This document shows, in pieces, positions 1 through 6,915 of a DNA stretch of 64,000 nt (position 1 is the stretch's first letter; each line of letters begins with the position of its first letter). Both the position numbers and the translations under genes were made by a program. The notes under the pieces were generated by a model. It did no database searches. It was not told where the DNA came from and worked only from the letters and a program-made list of their open reading frames with translations. The stretch comes from Dysgonomonadaceae bacterium zrk40 (GTDB taxonomy: Bacteria; Bacteroidota; Bacteroidia; Bacteroidales; Dysgonomonadaceae), in assembly GCA_016916535.1 (NCBI GenBank), contig CP070276.1, positions 186,001 through 250,000 on the forward strand, in the 5' to 3' direction.

Positions 1-314
1 ATTGTATATTGTAAATCCCACACAGCTAGATAAGACCCTAGAACCTTACCAGTACCGACAGCATCTTTTTTAAAGCCACTAACGGTTATCATTTCATTTT
101 TAACTTCGTTAATAACAGCATCAGGAATTTTGTATACAGAGTGAATAAACATTAGAGTTTGATTATACATCTCCTCAGCACTTTTCTCAGGGTAATTTAG
201 TACAAGATATTCTTTGTCATCTTCAGTAAAAAAACCGTCAATAGTAAGTTTGAATTGAGAAAAAACGCTTGTACTAAATAATGAAATTAATAAGAAGATA
301 AATGTCTTTTTCAT
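1..314 (-). CDS. Secreted protein, 3' end outside window; DUF4468-like
   Basis: Only the first 104 codons are inside the window, reading off the left edge. The start at 314 gives a standard secretion signal (MKKTF, then a hydrophobic stretch, then a VFSQ-type cleavage region near residue 20). The mature part begins with a phrase about a phosphorylated-looking DGFFTEDDKEY segment followed by KSAEEMYNQTL and FIHSVYKIPDAV. That layout resembles the N-terminal half of DUF4468 domains of Bacteroidota, which are exported proteins of unknown role. The family call is from pattern memory only. A TAnnTTTG promoter element lies 24 bases upstream. No frameshift is visible in the part present. Confidence 0.6.
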   Translation of the reverse strand, partial: MKKTFIFLLISLFSTSVFSQFKLTIDGFFTEDDKEYLVLNYPEKSAEEMYNQTLMFIHSVYKIPDAVINEVKNEMITVSGFKKDAVGTGKVLGSYLAVWDLQYT

Positions 315-337
315 AATAATTAATTTTGGTTTATTCC

Positions 338-345
338 CAAATATA
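338..345 (-). promoter_or_regulatory. Bacteroidota -7 element for the leftmost gene
   Basis: The minus strand reads TATATTTG here, matching the TAnnTTTG consensus, 23 bases before the ATG at 314. A TTTG lies 16 bases further upstream (362-365), slightly closer than usual. Confidence 0.4.
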
Positions 346-440
346 GCTAACATTTAGGAATCAAACATATAAACCAGTAATTAAAAGATAAATATCAGTA
401 GAAATAGGACGTTTATTAACGAAAAACCATCTCACTGAAA

Positions 441-815
441 TTAAATTTTCACTGCTTCGAACTTGTAGATATCACCTTCTGAATTCCTGTAATCAATCTT
501 AGCTTTGTTACCGGACAGTGACGTGAACTCAAAATATTCCGTTACAGAACCAGATACACCGGTCACAGTATTACCTCCGACAATGTATGTTCCGACATAG
601 CTGTCACCTAAAAAATCAACGTAATACTTGCCATCACTTTTCAATTCAACCATTATTGCACCAGAGGTCAATTCAGTTGTTTCGCCATTCAAGGTGATTT
701 TTGTCACATTCCATTTCCCCACCAAATCAGCCTTGGATAATTCAATATCTCCCTCTTTCTCACAAGAAAATGCCAGCAGTAACACTGCCAAAATCATTAA
801 TACTTTTTTCATCAT
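441..815 (-). CDS. Lipocalin-like lipoprotein
   Basis: A 124-residue protein starting MMKKVLMILAVLLLAFSC, a lipoprotein signal with the lipobox Cys about 18 residues in, so it is expected at the cell envelope facing the periplasm or surface. The mature part begins with the KADLVGKWNVTKITLNG phrase typical of the lipocalin-like domain (Lipocalin_4-type) of Bacteroidota and continues as alternating beta strands to the C-terminus. Ligand unknown. The reading frame is open 24 codons further upstream, but a promoter element at 853-860 falls inside that extension and the lipoprotein signal starts at 815, so the shorter start is chosen. Family assignment is good; function is unknown. Confidence 0.7.
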   Translation of the reverse strand: MMKKVLMILAVLLLAFSCEKEGDIELSKADLVGKWNVTKITLNGETTELTSGAIMVELKSDGKYYVDFLGDSYVGTYIVGGNTVTGVSGSVTEYFEFTSLSGNKAKIDYRNSEGDIYKFEAVKI

Positions 816-852
816 AACATAAAATTTGGACGTAAATAAATTGATAATGGTC

Positions 853-860
853 CAAAAGTA
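853..860 (-). promoter_or_regulatory. -7 element before the lipocalin-like gene
   Basis: The minus strand reads TACTTTTG (TAnnTTTG consensus), 37 bases upstream of the ATG at 815. It supports the internal start of the lipoprotein gene. No clear -33 TTTG is visible. Confidence 0.4.
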
Positions 861-931
861 TCTCAATCGTTTGACAACTACTGTCAATACTGAATAAATC
901 AGATAAAATATCTACCTGACCTTCGTTGAAT

Positions 932-1876
932 TCACACAATTCGCTGGGATAATCGGATGAATGTTTGAGCTACGTCATTTTCATCGGGAATGGGACGATA
1001 AGCCAGGGCGGATAATTCAGATTGGTATTGATCCTTTATCTTGCTCCATAGGGAATCAAAATTGCGAATCAAGGGTGATTCAGCTATGGACCTGCTGGTC
1101 CATCCCGTTGGTTCATCGAACATCATCTTGTCGTGTTCCAAAAGTGTGAGAAATTGCTGTTTAAATGTGTCTGACTGTATGCACTGCATACAATCATCAT
1201 CCTTGGCCAGAAAATACAGATCATAGAAATGCCTGATCTTGGATGAAACAGATGGGACAGGGTCCCGGTCCAGCGAGAAGCGAATGATCGATACCAACTT
1301 CTCCAGGAGCGTTTGTTCCTTGTTCAGGATATTGATCTCGAAGGGATGCAGCTGATATGCATCAATGAACGATTGATTGTACGTCTGGTCCAGAAAGTCG
1401 AACACCATGCTTTGAATAATCCGTTTCTGAAAGGGGATAGGGTTCGCAAATGAGTTGACCTCGACAATCAGCCGGTTGTTGGGGTCGTTCTTCTGAATGG
1501 TTGGGTACCTGAAAAGCGACTTCCTGTAGCGGGAACCTTTGCTTGTGATTCCCTCCTCCTGAAATTCTGTAAGCTCTCCTGTTATCTCCTTTTCGAGATG
1601 ACGAATGATCGTTTTGATTTCATTTCCTGTTTTATGGGTTGTGTTGACAATTGCCAAGTCGACATCTTCCGAGAACCGGTCAATGAGCCGGTATCCTTTG
1701 GAGAGAGAGGTACCACCTTTGAAAATCGCCTCATCGCTGTACTTGCTGCCAGACAATCTACGCAGGAGCAAAGTAATCCAATAATCCTTCTCCACAAAAC
1801 CGATGTTGATCTTGAGATGCTGGGATGCCGCTCTCAGTGTTTGAGAAAAGAGTAGTGAGTCGTGATGCAGATTCAT
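932..1876 (-). CDS. AbiEii-family nucleotidyltransferase toxin
   Basis: Toxin partner of a type IV (AbiE) toxin-antitoxin system. The nucleotidyltransferase core is clear near the N-terminus: the FKGGTSLSK loop followed by the RFSEDVDL metal-binding aspartates, about 15 residues later. AbiEii proteins transfer nucleotides to an RNA target to stop growth during phage infection (established for the family). The upstream ATG at 1888 would overlap the antitoxin gene by 16 bases; the ATG at 1876 makes an exact ATGA overlap with the antitoxin stop and is preferred, giving 314 residues. Translational coupling to the antitoxin is therefore expected. The gene looks intact and full length. The acceptor RNA cannot be told from sequence. 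Confidence 0.85.
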   Translation of the reverse strand: MNLHHDSLLFSQTLRAASQHLKINIGFVEKDYWITLLLRRLSGSKYSDEAIFKGGTSLSKGYRLIDRFSEDVDLAIVNTTHKTGNEIKTIIRHLEKEITGELTEFQEEGITSKGSRYRKSLFRYPTIQKNDPNNRLIVEVNSFANPIPFQKRIIQSMVFDFLDQTYNQSFIDAYQLHPFEINILNKEQTLLEKLVSIIRFSLDRDPVPSVSSKIRHFYDLYFLAKDDDCMQCIQSDTFKQQFLTLLEHDKMMFDEPTGWTSRSIAESPLIRNFDSLWSKIKDQYQSELSALAYRPIPDENDVAQTFIRLSQRIV

Positions 1877-2598
1877 GAGAAATTCCATTTATCGGCCACC
1901 GGGAATGCAAGTTTAAGACCCGGCAGCTTGTATTTGGTAATAGGATTCAAGGAATCGTAAAGCGGCCGAGAAACAGCATCGGCCTGAATAGTGTCGAGAA
2001 GCGTACCCAATAATGCCCTGGCAGAAGGCGGATACTTCAAAGCCAGTCGGACCAGGGAAGACTTTTCAGCATCGGAAAGATCTTTCAAAATTGCTATGAA
2101 GCGTTTGCCGGATTTGCCGACTGTGGTATCGGGAATCTTTTGGATGTAACGAATCGCATCCAGGATCTGCAGCAATGGAATGTTCTCCTTGGTGATGATG
2201 TTGTTTTGTTTGATGAACGATATGGTATATTCGCCTCGTTTGAAAGCAGGACGGACCACGTTCTTGCCGATCTGAATGACATTGCTGAGCTGCGTGGTTA
2301 ATCCCAGGCTGTTGTAAATGCTATAACCGGTGAGGTAACCAACCGTTTTCCCATTCTCATCCAGCAGATCCTTGACCACCTGTGACCGGTCGGGCTGCAA
2401 AGTCCCGAAAGGCGTGGTTTCCGGCTTGTAATACTTGCCTTTGGAAAGCTTGGCAATCTTACCGGCAGCCACCATTCGGTTCAGTGCTTTGATGATTGCT
2501 TCCTTCTGATTCACCTCTGCAGGAAAATCAGCATAGGTGAACACAAATCCTTTCGGAAGCCTGTCAATCGTATATGATATGTAATCAGTTATTTTCAT
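1873..2598 (-). CDS. AbiEi-type antitoxin (DUF6088-like)
   Basis: A 241-residue antitoxin and probable autorepressor. The first 70 residues look like a winged helix (YADFPAEVNQKEAIIKALNR, then AAGKIAKLSKGKYYKP), followed by the antitoxin body with the TGYSIYNSLGLTTQ and RPAFKRGEYTISFI phrases common in AbiEi/DUF6088 proteins. It precedes the AbiEii toxin with an ATGA overlap, so the pair is one transcript. A near-perfect 30-base palindrome lies 32 bases upstream of the start and overlaps the promoter. AbiEi antitoxins of streptococci are known to bind inverted repeats in their own promoter, so autorepression is a strong inference here. Confidence 0.85.
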   Translation of the reverse strand: MKITDYISYTIDRLPKGFVFTYADFPAEVNQKEAIIKALNRMVAAGKIAKLSKGKYYKPETTPFGTLQPDRSQVVKDLLDENGKTVGYLTGYSIYNSLGLTTQLSNVIQIGKNVVRPAFKRGEYTISFIKQNNIITKENIPLLQILDAIRYIQKIPDTTVGKSGKRFIAILKDLSDAEKSSLVRLALKYPPSARALLGTLLDTIQADAVSRPLYDSLNPITKYKLPGLKLAFPVADKWNFS

Positions 2599-2614
2599 AC
2601 AATATTATCCGGGG

Positions 2615-2659
2615 CAAAGATAATAGAATTGTCCAGTTTTTATGCATAAATACTGGACA
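2615..2659 (-). promoter_or_regulatory. AbiE promoter and palindromic operator
   Basis: The minus strand reads TATCTTTG at 2615-2622, a perfect -7 element 17 bases upstream of the antitoxin ATG. Immediately upstream, 2630-2659 is a 30-base palindrome with outer arms TGTCCAGT and ACTGGACA and centre ATGCAT; only one base pair (position 9 from each end) breaks the symmetry. The palindrome covers the promoter spacer and the place of the -33 element, where a bound repressor would block RNA polymerase. Confidence 0.8.
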
Positions 2660-2780
2660 TTTTGATATAATAATAATAATAATTATAGTTTGAACTTCTC
2701 AATTATATGTAAGCCCCCGATAAAATACCCATTTTAGCGAAAATAGTTTTTTCCGATCTTTGCCTGCAAACCTATTTTCT

Positions 2781-3158
2781 ATGAAGCCTGTAAGCAAAGA
2801 AGAATTCCTGGCGATACTGGAACGCCAACAGAAGAGCGGGTTAAGCATCAAGGACTTTTGTGCGAACGAGTCCTATACGGTCTCCAGCTTCCACTACTGG
2901 AAAACCAAGTTCGGACTCACCCGGCCCTATAACAATCATGCGCCGGATGCACCCACGGACATGCTGGCACCAATCAACATAAACCTGCCCATAAAAGCCC
3001 CTGTATCCTCGCCGGCTTCATCCCCTCGCAGCAGTCAGGGAGAGATCAGGATCAAACTACCGGGAGGTATCCAGGTCAGCTTCATTGGTAGTGCCCAGGC
3101 AGAGATCGCGATCAATTTACTGAATCAAATCTGCTCACGCCATGTTCTGCCTGAATGA
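2781..3158 (+). CDS. tnpA: IS66 accessory protein TnpA
   Basis: A 125-residue protein starting MKPVSKEEFLAILERQQ with the helix-turn-helix-like phrase SGLSIKDFCANESY and SFHYWKTKFG typical of the IS66 TnpA (orf1) protein, and the C-terminal IRIKLPGGIQVSF segment. An upstream TTG at 2760 is in frame, but the ATG at 2781 fits the family start. It overlaps tnpB by 17 bases as in other IS66 elements. TnpA is needed together with TnpB and TnpC for transposition. It appears intact although its element is dead. Confidence 0.85.
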   Translation: MKPVSKEEFLAILERQQKSGLSIKDFCANESYTVSSFHYWKTKFGLTRPYNNHAPDAPTDMLAPININLPIKAPVSSPASSPRSSQGEIRIKLPGGIQVSFIGSAQAEIAINLLNQICSRHVLPE

Positions 3159-3693
3159 CACCATGCGCTATTTCCTGTGCCCGGGAAAGACGGACATGCG
3201 AAAAGGGATGAACTCGCTCTGTGGTGTGGTTCAAAACCTGATGGGATATGATGTGCGCATGGGTGATGTCTTCATCTTCATCAATCGAAACCGTACAACC
3301 ATAAAGCTTTTGCATGCGGAAGATGGCGGGTTGGTTCTGTACATGAAAAGGCTCGACGAAGGCACCTTCCGCATTCCCACGTACGATGAGAAGAGTCGTT
3401 CCTATCCCATGCAGTGGCGTGATCTGGTGATGATGGTAGAAGGGATACAGAACAAATCCGTCAGCTCACTGAGGCTAACGCGAAGCTATCTGAACAGCTC
3501 ACCGGGATGCAGCAGCGGATGGATAAGCTGCTGGCACAGATCGCCTGGTTCACCCGCCAGTTCTACGGTCGTAAAAGCGAGAAACTCTCCCAGCTGCATC
3601 CGGGCCAGCTCTCCCTGTTTGAAACGATTGCAGACGAAGAGGAAAGGCTTGCCGAGATCGAAGCGGCCCGTGCTGCTGCCCAGAAGCAGATAG
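3142..3693 (+). CDS. tnpB: IS66 accessory protein TnpB, probably with a read-through tail
   Basis: The first 115 or so residues are the standard TnpB: MRYFLCPGKTDMRKGMNSLC, IFINRNRTTIKLL, and the WRDLVMMVEGI end. Normal TnpB proteins stop shortly after that phrase. Here the frame stays open for about 60 more codons over the 5' part of tnpC, giving 183 residues with a low-complexity, shadow-like tail. Either the original stop was lost or the true end is just a longer overlap. IS66 TnpB has no known enzymatic activity. Confidence 0.7.
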   Translation: MFCLNDTMRYFLCPGKTDMRKGMNSLCGVVQNLMGYDVRMGDVFIFINRNRTTIKLLHAEDGGLVLYMKRLDEGTFRIPTYDEKSRSYPMQWRDLVMMVEGIQNKSVSSLRLTRSYLNSSPGCSSGWISCWHRSPGSPASSTVVKARNSPSCIRASSPCLKRLQTKRKGLPRSKRPVLLPRSR

Positions 3694-4213
3694 AAGAGCA
3701 GACGCAAACAAGGAAAGTCACAAGGCAAAGAAAGAATACTTGTGGATGGTGAGAGCGGTCATGAAGAAACTGGTTTTCTTTTATTACAACGATGGTTCCA
3801 GGTCTCAACAAACCGTAGGTACCCTGCTGAAATCCTTTACCGGTTACCTGCAAAGTGACAGGTGGCAAGCCTACAATGTCTTTGACAAGGAGGATCAGGT
3901 GTGTCTCGTTGGCTGCATGGTCCACATAAGGCGCTATTACGAGAAGGCCTTGAATGAAAATAAAGCACTGGCAGAACATGCCATCCGCCCCGTTGCCCTG
4001 TCTCGAAAGAACTTCATGTTCTGTGGCAACCACGAGGCAGCCGGTAACACGGCCATCATCTGTTCCCTGTTGACCTCATGCAAGGAGCAAGGGGTGAATC
4101 CTCGGGAGTGGCTCATCGATGTGATAGGCAAGATGCCTTATTACCAGAAACCGGGGAATGATGAAAACCTGAAGAAGCTTTTGCCGAATTACTGGAAAAA
4201 CAAAGGAAACTAG
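3450..4213 (+). pseudogene. tnpC: IS66 transposase tnpC, internal deletion and frameshift
   Basis: The N-terminal coiled coil survives in one frame (RQLTEANAKLSEQLTGMQQ, then IAWFTRQFYGRKSEKL), ending at a stop at 3750-3752. The C-terminal part of the DDE domain continues in another frame from about 3717 (SHKAKKEYLW, FYYNDGSRSQQTV, CLVGCMVHIRRYYEKAL) to LLPNYWKNKGN at 4213. A whole TnpC has about 500 residues; about 80 plus 160 remain. The missing centre would contain the zinc finger and the first catalytic Asp. The last two segments join where the two frames overlap, suggesting one deletion event. Confidence 0.85.
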
Positions 4214-4382
4214 CGAATCTCTAGTCAAAATCTAATAATGCTCTAATAAATGCCTATAGGCACTCTAATAATACGCTAACAATTTACTAGAGAACCCGCA
4301 GTTGTCGGAATGAATAATCAGATCAAATCCGTGGGTGCATATGCTCCGGAATAATCAAGAGGTAGTTACTCGGGTGCTTACA

Positions 4383-4801
4383 TTACAAATACCTATACAC
4401 TGTCGTTCTTCCTTCCCCAATTCTTGTTAAGATTTGGTTATCAGTTGCCTCCCGCAAATCCCTGCTTGCCGTTGCAGATGAAATATCTTTAAAGTGGCGC
4501 ATATACTCTTTTCTTGAAAAAGTGTTTTCACCAATCATGTTTCGGAAAAGCTGTATTCTACCCGCTTCTTTTAATGTTACAGGTTGAGATGAAAGCAGGT
4601 CTTCCAAAGAATTGTTACCTGCTCCATTGTCAAGGTGTTACCTTCAATTTCCAATGAAGATTGAATTGTTTTAATCCGGTTGCATCTCCTGAGTTCGGCA
4701 GGTGGATGAAACAGATACGCAGTCTTTACTTCTCCAATTTTTTCGGAAATGGATGCAACCTTTGCCAATATCAAAGGCGTTATTTTATAGGGAGGCTTCA
4801 T
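4383..4801 (-). pseudogene. Fic-family protein, catalytic core deleted
   Basis: Two fragments of one gene lie on the minus strand. The 5' part (4801 down to about 4620) encodes a Fic N-terminal region: MKPPYKITPLILAKVASISE, RRCNRIKTIQSSLEIEGNTL. The 3' part (about 4607 to 4383) encodes the C-terminal winged helix seen after Fic domains: FSRKEYMRHFKDISSATASR, GEGRTTVYRYL. The HPFxDGNGR catalytic motif and about 200 residues between them are gone, and the frames differ at the join. The stop codon sits one base from the IS66 right end at 4381. It cannot AMPylate anything as it stands. Confidence 0.8.
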
Positions 4802-4889
4802 TCGATAATATCATTTGATAGCATCAAAGATATAAAATAAATCTCATACTAATTAATCTCAGCTTGTAGGCCATAGTATTGCAATATAT

Positions 4890-6233
4890 CTACATCAACC
4901 CACTCAAATCTACTTTATAAAACTCAGGTGCTGCATAGCTCTTTTCTAAGAACATTGCCATATAGATTGGCGCGTAAGTAAATTTACCTTCTACACTAAG
5001 ATTGTCATTATTGAAAACAATGGCTTCAGGAAGAATATACTCATCACAGTCCATAATGTTTGACAGGGCGCGATGTACATCATAATCTTTACCTGATTTC
5101 ACCTCTATAGGGATAATTCTTCCTCCTAATTCAATAACGAAGTCAAGTTCCCCACGCTTCTTGTTGTTATAGTAGTAAGGTTCTATTCCATGCGCGACTA
5201 ATTCTTGAGCTACTGCGTTTTCGTATATGGAGCCAAAATTTATATCCTTATCTCCTTTGATAATACGTAATTGTATTCCCTCGGCATATTGAGCCGCAAG
5301 CAAACCAATATCACTTTGAAAAAGCTTAAACAGACTCCTTGAGTGTGAAAGCAACAAAGGAACTTTTGGTTCTTCAATATTATATATAGGCAAAGCAACA
5401 CCTGCATTCTTTAGCCACAAGAAACTATTCTGATAGCGTTCATATTTCGCATGCTCATTCAAGCGTTTCAAAATAAATCGTTTGTTTTTGGCGTTCAGTT
5501 CAGAGGGGATAAGATTAAAGATCTCCTCAATGTTCAACTTATTCTTGGGATCGTACTGTGCAATATCACGTTTGTATAGTCGAATGATATCTTGTTGTAT
5601 GACCATAACCTCTTGCAGGTTGTTGCTCTCAATGTATTTGCTTACAGCTGCAGGCATACCACCCACGACTAAATAGAGACGGAAGAGTTCCATCATCTTC
5701 GAATGAATGAAATCATCTACTGGAGTCCTGTTTTCCCATGAATGGCGTAATGATTCAATAATTTGTTTATTGATACCTACACCAGATATAAATTCTTCAA
5801 AGTCGAGAGGATACATATCCTTTACACCCATATAACCAACAGGCTCTGAACGAAGATCTTTAAGTCCCACGCCAAGCAATGAACCACTTAAGATGTATCT
5901 ATATGAACCCTCATCTACCAAGAATTTAATAGCTGTAACAATTTCCGGATACACTTGAACCTCATCAAAAAAGATTAATGTTTCTCCTTTAATCAACGGT
6001 TTGGTTGTTATTGCAGAAAGTCGAAGTAGAATGTCCGAGCTACTCTTTGCTCCTTTGAAAACAGATACTGCATTTGGATTTTCAATAAAGTTGATTTCAA
6101 CGAAGCTCTTAAAAGTCTTGCCAAATTCGCGAATAGAATAAGTCTTACCAATCTGTCGAGCACCTGTAATAAGGAGAGCATTACGATTTGTTTCGTAATA
6201 ACTACGTATAAGTGAATATATCCACTTTTCCAA
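4890..6233 (-). CDS. AAA-family ATPase with C-terminal DUF4143
   Basis: A 447-residue protein of the AAA_14/DUF4143 type. The P-loop GARQIGKT is at residues 24-31 and the Walker B IFFDEVQ near residue 88-93. The C-terminal half carries the DUF4143 fold and a nuclease-like KRGELDFVIELGG...PIEVKSG pattern (D, E and K spaced as in PD-(D/E)xK folds). These ATPases are abundant in Bacteroidales, usually as single genes; their role is unknown and links to toxin or defence loci are only suggestive. The gene stands between the fic pseudogene and the second IS66 relic, whose remains begin within 70 bases of the start codon, so its native promoter may have been replaced. It appears intact. Confidence 0.85.
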   Translation of the reverse strand: MEKWIYSLIRSYYETNRNALLITGARQIGKTYSIREFGKTFKSFVEINFIENPNAVSVFKGAKSSSDILLRLSAITTKPLIKGETLIFFDEVQVYPEIVTAIKFLVDEGSYRYILSGSLLGVGLKDLRSEPVGYMGVKDMYPLDFEEFISGVGINKQIIESLRHSWENRTPVDDFIHSKMMELFRLYLVVGGMPAAVSKYIESNNLQEVMVIQQDIIRLYKRDIAQYDPKNKLNIEEIFNLIPSELNAKNKRFILKRLNEHAKYERYQNSFLWLKNAGVALPIYNIEEPKVPLLLSHSRSLFKLFQSDIGLLAAQYAEGIQLRIIKGDKDINFGSIYENAVAQELVAHGIEPYYYNNKKRGELDFVIELGGRIIPIEVKSGKDYDVHRALSNIMDCDEYILPEAIVFNNDNLSVEGKFTYAPIYMAMFLEKSYAAPEFYKVDLSGLM

Positions 6234-6300
6234 GAAATATAACGATATAAACGCCGCTTTTCCAAGAAGGTAAATCCGAACGAACTTCTCTAACTCCTTA

Positions 6301-6623
6301 TCCCTTTCGACTAGATACCAGCCTATCGCACGCAGTTATGCCGGAGCATCCCTTCTGGCGGAGCTGATGATAAACAAGTACGTGAATCACCTGCCCTTCT
6401 ACCGCCAGATACAGGTGAAGAAACAGATGGGAGCCAATCTGCCACCACCTTGCCGAGGATGCTGCAGTCATGTACTCGTTGCTGGGGTGCTGCAAGGCTT
6501 CCGATGTGAACTTCCGCGACTGGATGGTGTATGTGCTGAGCCATATACACGACTATGACGAAGACTACACCAGAGATCTTGCAGAACTGCTCCCGGGTAA
6601 CTACTCCAGGAGAAACTCCTAAA
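6301..6623 (+). pseudogene. tnpC: IS66 transposase tnpC fragment
   Basis: Codons from 6301 read RYQPIARSYAGASLLAEL and NKYVNHLPFYRQIQVKKQM, the part of IS66 TnpC just before the DDE core. After GANLPP the sequence jumps, in another frame, to DAAVMYSLLGCCKASDVNF and AELLPGNYSRRNS ending at 6623, the extreme C-terminus of TnpC. The catalytic domain between them is missing. This is the same kind of internal loss as in the first IS66 copy. Confidence 0.8.
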
Positions 6624-6722
6624 AACTCCACATCGACTCCGAATGTTTTGGAGGTTTTTGAAAGTCCACTTTCATATACCAGGAAATAATAAAATCAAAT
6701 ACGGGCATCACCGAATGCTTAC
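6301..6722 (+). mobile_element. Second IS66 relic, right end only
   Basis: Only the 3' part of a different IS66 element remains: a damaged tnpC fragment and a right terminus reading, on the minus strand from 6722, GTAAGCATTCGGTGATGCCC. The GTAAGC start identifies the IS66 end. Its C-terminal protein sequence differs clearly from that of the element at 2709-4381, so this was a separate insertion. No left end, tnpA or tnpB accompanies it. Confidence 0.7.
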
Positions 6723-6879
6723 CCTAAAAAGGGGTAGCTTACACAAATAGAGAAGGCTACAATCCGACTGGCCTAATTGAAATGGGTTGTGTAAATTAAA
6801 CTGTGTCAGGTTGTAATTTATAAATAATTTGGCACTTTTTCCTATTGGGTAATGCTGAGACCTGAGTTTTAGTTGGTCA

Positions 6880-6911
6880 AAAACGGTTAGGGGCGCGCCC
6901 CTGATCGTTTT
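6880..6911 (-). terminator. Terminator after the FRG gene
   Basis: An inverted repeat with outer arms AAAACG/CGTTTT and a perfect inner 14-base palindrome AGGGGCGCGCCCCT (6889-6902), separated by 3-base bulges. On the minus strand it is followed by a run of T. It begins 5 bases after the stop codon at 6916, the expected place for a rho-independent terminator of the FRG gene. Confidence 0.7.
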
Positions 6912-6915
6912 AATC

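Larger units (their letters stand above)
2709..4381 (+). mobile_element. IS66-family element, internally deleted
   Basis: The left end starts GTAAGCCCCCGA at 2709 and the right end reads, on the minus strand from 4381, GTAAGCACCCGA; 17 of the outer 22 bases match, which is the IS66 terminal repeat pattern. Inside are tnpA and tnpB of normal layout and a tnpC that has lost its middle. The 8 bases outside the left (aattatat) and right (attacaaa) ends differ, so no target duplication is visible and one flank has probably been rearranged. A 12-base palindrome TGCCTATAGGCA (4251-4262) lies between tnpC and the right end. The element cannot move by itself. Confidence 0.8.
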
